Shown here: positions 40,001 through 46,329 of the stretch, piece by piece
Position numbering within the stretch: the first letter of the stretch is position 1
How the letters are laid out: each line of letters starts with the position of its first letter
NCBI GenBank assembly: GCA_001931535.1
Contig: CP016211.1
Span: 11,950,377 to 12,014,376 of the forward strand
Source of the DNA: Minicystis rosea
Lineage (GTDB): Bacteria; Myxococcota_A; Polyangia; Polyangiales; Polyangiaceae
Length of the DNA stretch: 64,000 nucleotides
Direction of reading: 5' to 3'
Translations under genes and position numbers: made by a program
Notes under the pieces: generated by a model
What the model was told of the DNA's origin: nothing
Seen by the model: the letters and a program-made list of their open reading frames with translations, nothing else
Databases searched by the model: none

Positions 40001-40217
40001 CGGCGAGGCGTCGACGAAGGATCCGCATTTGGCCTCGGCGATGGCCGTGAAGGCGCTCTGTGCGCTCGCGGAGGCGCTCGGTGCGCCGTCTGGCAGCGCC
40101 CGCGAGAACGCGCGGAGGCGTGCCGAGGACGCATTCGCGGAAACCTTCCGAGAGAATCCTCGGCTTTCGCGAGAGCTCGGCGAAGAAGCGAAAGCCCTCG
40201 ACGGCGTCCATCCTTGA
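37008..40217 (+). CDS. Ser/Thr protein kinase with transmembrane segment and large TPR-like region
   Basis: A 1069-residue kinase. The start at 37008 has GGAGG at 36991-36995; an in-frame ATG at 36969 lacks this. Kinase motifs are GEGGMGIV (56-63), K78, HRDIKPQN (164-171), DFG (188-190) and YMPPEQ. A hydrophobic span at about 335-356 (LVTALALTAVAAALSLGGVWI) follows the kinase and a short basic linker. The remaining 700 residues are helical, Ala/Glu-rich and TPR-like, probably a protein-binding scaffold. It is divergent from the FHA/sigma-54 activator with 78 bases between the starts, so joint control and phospho-dependent contact are plausible. Confidence 0.92.
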   Translation: MARADRDSIIEPTTTRAETDPGLAATVAVHALDTAPPRRALPPSLLARYEDIELVGEGGMGIVYRGHDPRLGRTVALKLIKGDDPDLWRRFIQEARAQARVQHEHVCRVYEAGQADGEPYIVMQHIDGEPLSRARSWLTLEQGVKLMREVASAVHEAHRLGLIHRDIKPQNILVARPEDGAPRPYVMDFGLAREVAERGQTMTGAVVGTPAYMPPEQALGDVRALDRRSDVYALGATLYDVLAGRPPFVSEHPWKLLMSVAYDDPPSLAQVKRGLPADLETIVMKCLERDPRRRYDSARALAEDLQRFLDGEPIHGKRASMGYVLWKKAKKHRLVTALALTAVAAALSLGGVWIKGRRDAATQARLAQALGEDVKGMELFLRNAYGLPLHDVERERDLVRRRLAHIEANMKAMGRAGEGPGHYAMGRGHLALGDPIAARAHLDLARAAGDSSPALDYALGQALGELFRRAVEETKRITNEEERKKRVAALEKDLRDPALAHLRAATSAEVESPAYVEGLIALYEGRHEEALSRAKAAFEATPWLYEAKKLEGDAHYALGSPFRHDAAFDWDKMMAHFKPAADAYRAAADVARSDPEVHRAECELWEKIGWAEAAKDRKAGAGFDAAEAACARAVAASHANIRAREQRALVMSARVSQLHEDDGEAALVAADAAVRAADEALQIGPGEVMARYAKARALYQQSRLRHAFGREASMQPVIAAYSHVLSLDAGFTWAISELGDSYIMASDIERSRGRDGRSELEEAARAFDRASSLDPTFTLPMQKKVKAYDYLVEGEIERGKSSDATMEALFVALSTMESRLGPKDWTVNFMKARAHRLRGAHELSLGHDPSASLHASLGTIEAFAGAAQGDYWLLLEVAECHVLKASHALQTGLSLGAHVEAAQRALREAEAGSEMTDRLRCLGARAELLALRDAMKRSEATPAHFEAPLSRLRPLMSRGTTDPQPYQLMAEIHARRALWSVKRAQDAREDIAIARARAGEASTKDPHLASAMAVKALCALAEALGAPSGSARENARRRAEDAFAETFRENPRLSRELGEEAKALDGVHP

Positions 40218-40536
40218 TGGACGCATGCGGTCCCGAGCCTGGGGGCTGCCCCCCGCAGCGCCGGGGGGCAGGACCCCGCAGCGGAGGCACTCATGGCAGC
40301 ATCCCGCGCGAATCGCTTCTGGCTCGCCGGCGGCATGAGCGTTGCAGCTTGAAATGGAAACACGCCGTTCGGCGTTGACCCAACTCTCCATGGACCAGGG
40401 AGGCTGATCGAGCCTCGTTGCCATGTTCGGGTATCGACATCGTGATGATGCGATGCCGGCTTGCTGTGGATGGTTGGTCGCGCGTGAAGGATGTCATCAA
40501 TGCCGAGGAGCTCGGCTGTCGAAGCTCGGAGGAACC
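40218..40536. other. Intergenic stretch with terminator, otherwise empty
   Basis: Between the large kinase and the next lipoprotein gene. The first part holds a strong GC-rich hairpin (annotated separately). The rest has no convincing gene; it includes the AGGAGG-like ribosome binding site of the lipoprotein at about 40528-40533. Confidence 0.55.
40241..40277 (+). terminator. Strong GC hairpin after kinase-TPR gene
   Basis: Perfect 9-bp inverted repeat CTGCCCCCC (40246-40254) and GGGGGGCAG (40263-40271), extended by outer G4/C4 pairing at 40241-40244 and 40274-40277. There is no T-tract, which is common in high-GC genomes; the position 24 bases past the stop fits a terminator. Confidence 0.6.
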
Positions 40537-41373
40537 ATGAAGTCGTCTGTCGTTGCCGCTTTCGTCGTCGTGCTCGCGAACGTCGTGGGATGCGCTGTGC
40601 CCGTATCCAATGGGGAGTCCGATGACGAGCCCGTCGGGACGGCCATGCAAGCGAACAAAGACATCCCTCCGTCGGGCCAGAACGGCAAACATGGCCACTG
40701 CACTTGGCACATCGGCTCTCGCCAAGCTTATAAGACGCTGGGCAACCAAGCGTTGAATCATGGCGGGGGAGAGCTGCCCAGCGTCGCGATCCTGCCCGAG
40801 TGTCGTGACGAGGTCATCGCCAACGCCGTCGAGTGCGCGCTCCTCCCGAACCAGTCCGTGCGCGACCCGATCACGGGGCATGTCTTCCACGGCTGGTGGG
40901 GGCTTGCACCGAGCTGGTATTCCACGGCGCTGAACGCGAGCGGGCGCAGCTACGTGACGGCGTGCATGGTTCAACGGCTCAATGCCTTTGGTGCCACCGT
41001 GCCGATCCTCCTCGAGGGCGCCTGGGGCACGATTCAAGCGAACACGAGCTTCCAAGCGGAGTTCCCGTTCGAGGAGTCGATCGCGTACGGCGATCTCTTC
41101 ACCCCGCCGGTCACCAGCACGGCCGTGAACGTATGCTACAACGACGATCTCGACAGCGCCTGTCACGCCGTGGGCACGACCGCGGAGGACTGGCTCCGCC
41201 TGCGCATCTGCGACAGCACCCCGAGCTGCGGCCTCACCGTCATCGGCAAATGCTCCCAGGTGTGCATCGCCAACGCGAGCGGCGGCTATCCCATGTGCAA
41301 GCGCGCGGATGGCACGTATGACGACAAGACGGTCGAAGTGCGGCTCGAGCTGGCGCATGCCTGTGGCCAGTGA
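40537..41373 (+). CDS. Lipoprotein of a conserved myxobacterial type
   Basis: A 278-residue protein with a signal peptide and lipobox VVGC (Cys 19), preceded by the ribosome binding site GGAGG at 40529-40533. The mature part contains WYSTALNASGRSYVTACMVQ followed by RLNAFGATVPILLEG, which I recognise only as a recurrent block in large myxobacterial proteins of unknown function. Near the N-terminus is DIPPSGQNGKHG (42-53), which resembles the core of the two micro-peptides encoded 190 bases downstream (DIPPTGKNHG). Several paired cysteines occur in the C-terminal half. No catalytic motif was seen. Same-strand layout with the micro-genes makes joint function possible. Confidence 0.75.
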   Translation: MKSSVVAAFVVVLANVVGCAVPVSNGESDDEPVGTAMQANKDIPPSGQNGKHGHCTWHIGSRQAYKTLGNQALNHGGGELPSVAILPECRDEVIANAVECALLPNQSVRDPITGHVFHGWWGLAPSWYSTALNASGRSYVTACMVQRLNAFGATVPILLEGAWGTIQANTSFQAEFPFEESIAYGDLFTPPVTSTAVNVCYNDDLDSACHAVGTTAEDWLRLRICDSTPSCGLTVIGKCSQVCIANASGGYPMCKRADGTYDDKTVEVRLELAHACGQ

Positions 41374-41563
41374 TACATCAAAGAGGGAAGCAACGAATCT
41401 TCTGTCTCCCGTAGCCATACTGTCGTGCAATATCTGATCAAAGACAGCATCATTCCAAAGTGTCGGAGGCGACGTTCCATCCGAGCACGGATCAAGGCCG
41501 GCTCGACGCTGAGCCAGTGCCGAGCCCTTACGTGGTGATGCTCGAAATGAAAGGAGACACGAG

Positions 41564-41665
41564 GTGAAGGTCAAGACAACGATCAAGGCTGGGATCGGCG
41601 ACGTTCCGCCGTCAGGCAAGAACCACGGTTTGCGTGTGCGGACCAGCGTCGGCGCAACGCGCTGA
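41564..41665 (+). CDS. Micro-gene A: 33-residue basic peptide (tandem copy 1)
   Basis: A GTG-initiated frame of 33 codons preceded by AAAGGAG (41550-41556) at ideal distance. The peptide begins VKVKTTIKAG (initiator read as Met), continues GDVPPSGKNHG and ends RVRTSVGATR. It is basic, lacks cysteine and aromatic residues, and has no signal peptide or membrane segment. A near-identical gene starts 26 bases after its stop. Conservation of the amino acids, while many third codon positions differ between the two copies, argues that both are translated and selected. Function is unknown; a modified-peptide precursor, secreted signal or small regulatory protein are possible. The upstream interval 41374-41460 is notably AT-rich. 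Confidence 0.72.
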   Translation: MKVKTTIKAGIGDVPPSGKNHGLRVRTSVGATR

Positions 41666-41690
41666 TGCTCAAGGGAAAAGGAGATGCGTG

Positions 41691-41795
41691 ATGAAGGTCA
41701 AAACCACGATTAAGGCGGGCTTGGGTGACATCCCGCCGACCGGCAAGAACCACGGCTCGCGCGTGCGAACGAGCGTCGGCGCAACGCCGCGCTGA
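41691..41795 (+). CDS. Micro-gene B: 34-residue basic peptide (tandem copy 2)
   Basis: An ATG-initiated frame of 34 codons with the ribosome binding site AAAAGGAG (41676-41683) at good spacing. The product begins MKVKTTIKAG, has GDIPPTGKNHG in the middle and ends RVRTSVGATPR. It differs from copy 1 at only a few positions (I/L, V/I, S/T, L/S and one extra Pro near the end), mostly conservative. Synonymous differences such as AAG/AAA and ATC/ATT support coding selection rather than recent DNA copying. The gene is followed by two hairpins before the TPR gene. I do not recognise a named family, although small basic peptides with a VKT-KAG opening and an NH motif occur in several bacteria. Confidence 0.75.
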   Translation: MKVKTTIKAGLGDIPPTGKNHGSRVRTSVGATPR

Positions 41796-41798
41796 GGA

Positions 41799-41865
41799 TG
41801 TGACCGAAAGGCGTCGCGCCGCAGAGACCGACCGACGGTGCCGCGCCGTCGCTTCATCGGTCACA
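41799..41865 (+). terminator. Structured region directly after the micro-genes
   Basis: Perfect 9-bp inverted repeat TGTGACCGA (41799-41807) and TCGGTCACA (41857-41865), enclosing a smaller hairpin GACGG (41834-41838) / CCGTC (41846-41850). It begins 4 bases after the stop of micro-gene B. No T-tract; it may terminate transcription or protect the 3' end of the short transcript. Confidence 0.5.
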
Positions 41866-41881
41866 ACTTGAGCCCTCGCGC

Positions 41882-41919
41882 GTAGGCTCTTCGGTGCGTA
41901 ACGGTGCCGGAGAGCCTAC
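41882..41919 (+). promoter_or_regulatory. Long hairpin upstream of the TPR gene
   Basis: Perfect 9-bp stem GTAGGCTCT (41882-41890) and AGAGCCTAC (41911-41919), which extends inward to about 15 pairs when G-U pairs are allowed, around an 8-base loop. It lies 42 bases before the TPR gene start, where it could act as an attenuator, operator or second terminator of the micro-gene transcript. Confidence 0.5.
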
Positions 41920-41960
41920 AGCGATGCGGGCAGGTGCACTTGCCCTATTCGGGATAATGA

Positions 41961-43094
41961 ATGGATACCGTCGATCCCTCGTTCAACGATGACGTGTGGG
42001 AAGCCGCGATGACCGAGCTTGGGGGCGCGGAGGCAGCGATCCCCGAGGGACGTTTCTCTGAGGCCGAGCGGCTTGCACACAAAGCAGCCGGTGAGCTTCT
42101 CCGGGGGCTGGGGGGTAGGCATCCCGACTATGCCACGGCCCTTCACACCCTCGGGCTCGTCGCCAGCGCGGAGGGGCGACACATTGAGGCGATTGAGCTC
42201 TATCGGGCCGCACTCGCCATTCTCGATGGTTACCTCGATGACGAGGATGCTGCTCCAGTGGTGCGGCCGCTTCGATTGGCGCCTCTTTCTCGGCTCGGTT
42301 ATGAGCTCAGCATCGCCGGCGCGTACGTCGAGGCAGAGGCGTTGCTGCGGGAAGCGCTCGTCGAAGCCGAGCGTGCGTTCGGACCGGACGATATTCGGCT
42401 CACGGAGCATCACAACATGCTCGCCGTCTGTCTTCGTTTCGCGGGACAGTATGCCGAGGCGAGGACGGCGTATCAGCGGGCGGGCGAGATCTTCGAAGCA
42501 ATGAAAGTGGAGCCGACGGCGACTCACTTCCACAACCTCTCCGGGCTGGCCTCCGCCACAGGCGACTATGTCAGCGGCGAGACCGATGCCCGCAAGGCCA
42601 TCGAGATTCGGAGGAGCGCCGGCGCCGCTGGGTTCGTGATAGGCTCCGATTTATGCGGTCTTGCCGATGCGCTCGCGGGGCAGCGGCGTTTCGCAGAGGC
42701 GGAGGCCGCTTATCGCGAGGCGCTGGGGCTGTACTCCCGTGATGGGTGGGGAATGCATCCCGAGTACGCATATGCGCTGCATGGCCTCGGTGATACGCTG
42801 GCCGATGGGGGCCGATGGGAAGCAGCGGAGGCTGTTTACCGCGAATCGATCGCGATCAAGGTGGCGGCGCTCGGCGAGCACCACCATGAGGTCGCGGCGA
42901 CGTACAACAACTTGGCCGCGGTCCTCGTCGACCTTGGACGAGACAAGGATGCTGTCGAGGCGTCTGCTCGAGCCTTGAAGATCGTTCGTGAAGTGTTGCC
43001 CCCGTCGCATCCAATCCGCGAGGGCTGCGAGGCCTTGGCTCGCTCGATCACCGAGATGCAGAACAATTCAGCGGGTCGACACGTTGGACGATGA
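41961..43094 (+). CDS. TPR-repeat protein (kinesin-light-chain-like)
   Basis: A 377-residue cytosolic protein made of consecutive tetratricopeptide repeats. Repeat signatures include HPDYATALHTLGLVASAEGR, AIELYRAALAIL, FAEAEAAYREALGLY and HEVAATYNNLAAVLVDLGRD, the long 42-residue type seen in kinesin-light-chain-like repeats. No catalytic or DNA-binding domain is attached. It would serve as a protein-protein interaction scaffold. It is the gene directly after the tandem micro-genes on the same strand, separated by two hairpins, so it could be the receptor or partner of the peptides, but nothing in the sequence proves it. Confidence 0.88.
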   Translation: MDTVDPSFNDDVWEAAMTELGGAEAAIPEGRFSEAERLAHKAAGELLRGLGGRHPDYATALHTLGLVASAEGRHIEAIELYRAALAILDGYLDDEDAAPVVRPLRLAPLSRLGYELSIAGAYVEAEALLREALVEAERAFGPDDIRLTEHHNMLAVCLRFAGQYAEARTAYQRAGEIFEAMKVEPTATHFHNLSGLASATGDYVSGETDARKAIEIRRSAGAAGFVIGSDLCGLADALAGQRRFAEAEAAYREALGLYSRDGWGMHPEYAYALHGLGDTLADGGRWEAAEAVYRESIAIKVAALGEHHHEVAATYNNLAAVLVDLGRDKDAVEASARALKIVREVLPPSHPIREGCEALARSITEMQNNSAGRHVGR

Positions 43095-43114
43095 GCGGCC
43101 CCCAACGCCCCTCA

Positions 43115-44133
43115 TCACCACCACCGTTTGACCCTCGCCCACAAGCTCTTCTCATCCTCCAAGCGCTCCGTCGCCGCCTCCGGGCTCACCCCTTCAGGCG
43201 GCGCGGGCCTCTTCTCCGCCGCCACCAACATCTCTTCTCGCAAAGCCACCTCGTCCGGCGCAATCGCGCAGAGCGCCGTCAGCAAGGCGGCGGCGTCTTC
43301 GTAGCGATTGGCTGGATCGTGGGCCATGGCGCGGTCGACCACGTTGGCAATCTCGGCGGGCAGCCAGGGTGCCGTTTGGGCCAGTGGGGGAGGGGGGATG
43401 TTGACGATGGTGTAGAGGAGCTGCACGAAAGAGCGGATGTGCGCGTGGGGGGCGCGGCCGGTGAGCATGGCGTGGAGGACGGCGCCGAGGGAGTAGACGT
43501 CGGTGCGGGCGTCGACGCGGCGGGAGGCTTCGACTTGCTCGGGGCCATGTAGAGAGGGGAGCCGAGCATTTCACCGGTCTTCGTCATCGATAGCGGAGGA
43601 ACGGTGAGGGCCTTTTCGGTGGTCGCGGGGCTCGGGTGGATGCGGCGGATCTTGGCGATGCCGAAGTCGAGGACTTTGACCACGAGGGTGTCCTCGGCGC
43701 GGCTCAAGAACAGGTTCGAGGGTTTCACGTCGCGATGGACCACGGAGGCGGCGTGGGCGGCGGCGAGGCCGGCACAGGCTTGTTTGGCGATGTGGAGGGC
43801 GGGCGTGGGGTGGAGAGCGCCGAGCCGATCGAGGAGGGATTGGAGATCTTCGCCGGCGAGGAGATCCATCACCAGGAAGGGGACGGAGGTCGCGGGATCG
43901 CGGCCGACGTCGTGCACGCGGGCGATGTGCGGTGAGGAGAGCGCGCTCGCGATGCGGGCCTCTTGCTCGAAGCGGGCGAGCTCACGATCGCCGGGCACGG
44001 AGCCCGGCTCTCCCAACCATTTGAGGGCGACGGCGGCGCCGGTGTGGAGATCGCGGGCGGCGAGGACGGTCCCCATGCCGCCTTTGCCGAGCGGGCGCTC
44101 GATTTCGTAGCGATCGTGGAGGCGCGCTCGCAT
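43115..44133 (-). pseudogene. Ser/Thr protein kinase with a frameshift in a G/C run
   Basis: Reading the minus strand from 44133 gives a normal kinase: GKGGMGTV (16-23), an invariant Lys (VALKWL), HRDVKPSN and DFGIAK, up to GSPLYMAP. There the frame breaks: the run at 43541-43544 holds four Gs on the plus strand, and one more base would restore YMAPEQVEASRRVDARTDVY and continue in frame to the stop at 43115 (LTGRAPHAHIRSF, later ANRYEDAAALL). The rest of the kinase is therefore intact in the next frame. Either the gene is freshly inactivated or the base was lost in sequencing; the otherwise perfect conservation favours the latter. A TerB-like gene lies upstream in the same operon. Confidence 0.82.
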
Positions 44134-44162
44134 CGGCCGTGCGCGACGAGGCGAGACGCTCG

Positions 44163-44450
44163 TTAGCGGAGGAGCTGCTCGAAGAGCGCGAGGTTTTCCC
44201 ACTCGTCGGGGGCGACCTCACCGTCGGACGTGATCACGTCGCGGATGGTGTCGAGGAACATCTGGCGGTGCTCCTTCGGGATCTGGGTGGGATCGACCTC
44301 CTCCGGACGGGGCGGGACCTGGAGCCAGGCCTGGACCTGCGCCTTCTCGTCGTCGGTGAGGTGGAGCTTCTTCATCATCTGGCCGACGAACTTGCGCTCG
44401 GACGACTTCACCTCGAGGTCCGCCCACACGAACGAGCAGACGAACTTCAT
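44163..44450 (-). CDS. TerB-like small protein
   Basis: A 95-residue all-helical protein with the pattern of the TerB-like superfamily: FVCSFVWADLEVKSSERKF, KKLHLTDDEKAQVQAWL and RDVITSDGEVAPDEWENLAL, the repeated acidic DGEV-E type blocks that in TerB bind metal. Members are linked to tellurite and stress responses or act as metal-sensing helpers, but this short single-domain version is uncharacterised. It lies 29 bases upstream of the kinase with the frameshift and is probably co-transcribed with it. Confidence 0.75.
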   Translation of the reverse strand: MKFVCSFVWADLEVKSSERKFVGQMMKKLHLTDDEKAQVQAWLQVPPRPEEVDPTQIPKEHRQMFLDTIRDVITSDGEVAPDEWENLALFEQLLR

Positions 44451-44585
44451 CAGGCGGAGCCGGTCCTTCGGGGGAGCTTCTGCATGGCACGTGACTCTAT
44501 CAGACCTTCCCGCGGTTGTGGCCTCTGGGCCGGAGACGTTACGTTCCCCACCGCGGAGCCTCTGCGCCCGCTGGAGGACGCTGCG

Positions 44586-45029
44586 ATGCGACGCACATGG
44601 GTGTTCCCGATCGCGATGGGCGCGGCGATCGGTGCGGCGTTCGCGGGCTGCGGCGATCAGGTCGAGATGCCCACCGGCCCGACCTCCACCGTGGGCACGG
44701 GCACGTCGAGCAGCACGAGCAGCACGACGGCGAGCGCAGGCGGATCGGGCGGAAGCGGCACGGGTGGCAATTCGGGAGGGGCGCCGGGCACGGGCGGTTC
44801 GTCGAGCATGGGCGGCGCGATGGGGACGGGCGGTTCGTCGAGCATGGGCGGCGCGATGGGGACGGGCGGCATGGCGCCGTCGTGCGCCGACACGATGAAG
44901 AACGGCACCGAGACCGACATCGATTGCGGCGGTGGCATTTGCGAGCCGTGCACGAGCGGGGACGCGTGCCTCGTCGGCGTGGACTGCGCGAGCGGCGTTT
45001 GCGACGCGGCGACGAGCACTTGTCAGTAG
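44586..45029 (+). CDS. Small Cys-rich lipoprotein with Gly/Ser repeat linker
   Basis: A 147-residue lipoprotein: signal peptide with lipobox FAGC near residue 22, a Ser/Thr/Gly linker with a 12-residue unit (GTGGSSSMGGAM) present twice, then a compact Cys module (CADTMKNGTETDIDCGGGIC...C..GDAC...VDC..GVCD...C). This module, with its DCGG and SGVC landmarks, is frequent at the C-termini of myxobacterial surface lipoproteins. The specific role is unknown. The start was placed at 44586 because the preceding in-frame codons overlap the divergent TerB-like gene. Confidence 0.75.
   Translation: MRRTWVFPIAMGAAIGAAFAGCGDQVEMPTGPTSTVGTGTSSSTSSTTASAGGSGGSGTGGNSGGAPGTGGSSSMGGAMGTGGSSSMGGAMGTGGMAPSCADTMKNGTETDIDCGGGICEPCTSGDACLVGVDCASGVCDAATSTCQ
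44790..44861 (+). repeat. Tandem 36-bp repeat, two copies
   Basis: Two perfect or near-perfect 36-bp units (44790-44825 and 44826-44861) beginning ACGGGCGGTTCGTCGAGCAT. They encode the repeated 12-residue Gly/Ser/Met linker of the lipoprotein and mark a site of recent in-frame expansion. Confidence 0.85.
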
Positions 45030-45045
45030 CGGGTGACGAGCGGAG

Positions 45046-45073
45046 CGAAATCGTTTGAGCTCAAACGATTTCG
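45046..45073. terminator. 28-bp perfect palindrome between convergent genes
   Basis: The half-site CGAAATCGTTTGAG (45046-45059) is followed immediately by its exact reverse complement. It lies 17 bases after the lipoprotein stop and 80 bases before the stop of the opposite dehydrogenase gene, so it could terminate transcription from both sides. The GC-poor stem and absence of T-tracts leave a protein-binding site as the alternative. Eighteen of its bases recur at 35192-35209. Confidence 0.55.
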
Positions 45074-45152
45074 GGAGCGCCGAGATCGGTCGCTCGCACG
45101 TGCGTGCCTTCGCGGCGTCGGCCGCGAAGGCATGGCTCGAATGGGATGAGGA

Positions 45153-46316
45153 TCAGGCCGCGCTCACGGCGAGGCCGGCGGTGAAGGAGGGCAGGGAGGC
45201 GAAGCGGGCCACGTGGTATTCCTCGTCGCCGAAGAGCGCGCCGAGGACCTGCATGCGCTTGAAATAGAGGCCCACGTCGTGCTCGTCGGTGACGCCGATG
45301 CCGCCGTGGAGCTGGGTCGCTTGCTGCGTGACCAGACGGCCGCCCACGGAGAGCTGCACCTTGGCTGCGGAGATGGCGGCGCGGCGCTCGTCTTCGTCGG
45401 CATCGGAGAGCTTCACGGCCGCGAGGATCGCGGTGGACTTGCAGAGCTCCGTCTCGACGAACATGTCGACCGCGCGGTGCTGGAGGGCCTGGAAAGAGCC
45501 GATCTTGACCCCGAACTGCTCGCGCGTGCGCAGGTAGTCCGTGGTCATGAGGAGCACGGTGCGCGTGATGCCGGCGGCCTCGGCGCAGGCGCCCGCGGCG
45601 CCGAGATCCATCGCGTATTCGAGGGCCGCGCGCGCCGAGCCTTCGGCCCCGAGCAGGCGGTCCTGCGAGACCTCGACGCCGTCGAGCGTGATCATCGCGG
45701 CGCGGTGGCCATCCATGGTCTTGATGGGTTGGATGGAGACACCGGGCGTGTCGCGATCGAGCACGAAGGCCGAGACGCCCTCGCGATCGCGCGCGTCACC
45801 GGAGGTGCGGGCGCTGACGACGAGGATGTCCGCGGCGTGGCCGTCGAGCACGAAGCGCTTTTGGCCGGAGAGGCGATATCCGCCGGCCGACTTCTCTGCG
45901 CGCGTGACGACGTCGGCGACGTCGTGACGGCTCTGCGCCTCGGCCCACGCGAGCGCGAGCGTGGCCTCACCGGAGGCGAGCGGCGCGAGCCAGCGGCCCT
46001 GTTGCTCGGCGGTGCCGAGCGCGACGACAGGCGCGGCGGCGACGAGCGAGGTGAGCAGCGGCTCGGGCACCAGCGTGGTGCCGAGCTGCTCGAGGATGAG
46101 GGCGACGTCGACGAAGCTGCCCCCGAGGCCGCCCACCGACTCGGGGAGCGAGACGGCGAGCCAACCGTACTCGGCCATTTGACGGAAGACGTCACGCGAC
46201 CACCCCGTCGCTTCCTCGCGCATCGTGCGCAGGCGGGTGATGGGCGATTGCTTCTTGGTGAACGCCGTCACCGTGTCGACGAGGAGCTTTTGCTCGTCCG
46301 AAAGATCGAAGTTCAT
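45153..46316 (-). CDS. Acyl-CoA dehydrogenase, subunit-like (short form)
   Basis: A 387-residue FAD-dependent acyl-CoA dehydrogenase. It opens with MNFDLSDEQKLLVDTV, has YGWLAVSLPESVGGLGGSF in the N-terminal helical domain, a weak version of the central beta domain and QLHGGIGVTDEHDVGLYFKR near the C-terminus, where the catalytic Glu usually sits. Two adjacent, different dehydrogenase genes of this sort often encode alpha2-beta2 enzymes acting on bulky substrates such as steroid or branched side chains. It follows the second dehydrogenase gene by 13 bases on the same strand, in keeping with such a complex. Substrate unknown. Confidence 0.88.
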   Translation of the reverse strand: MNFDLSDEQKLLVDTVTAFTKKQSPITRLRTMREEATGWSRDVFRQMAEYGWLAVSLPESVGGLGGSFVDVALILEQLGTTLVPEPLLTSLVAAAPVVALGTAEQQGRWLAPLASGEATLALAWAEAQSRHDVADVVTRAEKSAGGYRLSGQKRFVLDGHAADILVVSARTSGDARDREGVSAFVLDRDTPGVSIQPIKTMDGHRAAMITLDGVEVSQDRLLGAEGSARAALEYAMDLGAAGACAEAAGITRTVLLMTTDYLRTREQFGVKIGSFQALQHRAVDMFVETELCKSTAILAAVKLSDADEDERRAAISAAKVQLSVGGRLVTQQATQLHGGIGVTDEHDVGLYFKRMQVLGALFGDEEYHVARFASLPSFTAGLAVSAA

Positions 46317-46329
46317 GAGGCCTGACCCT

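Noticed and set aside
40291..41619. Minus-strand frame of 442 codons over the lipoprotein and micro-gene A
   Set aside because: It is antisense to a lipoprotein with leader and ribosome binding site, has no recognisable domain, and begins within the micro-gene interval.
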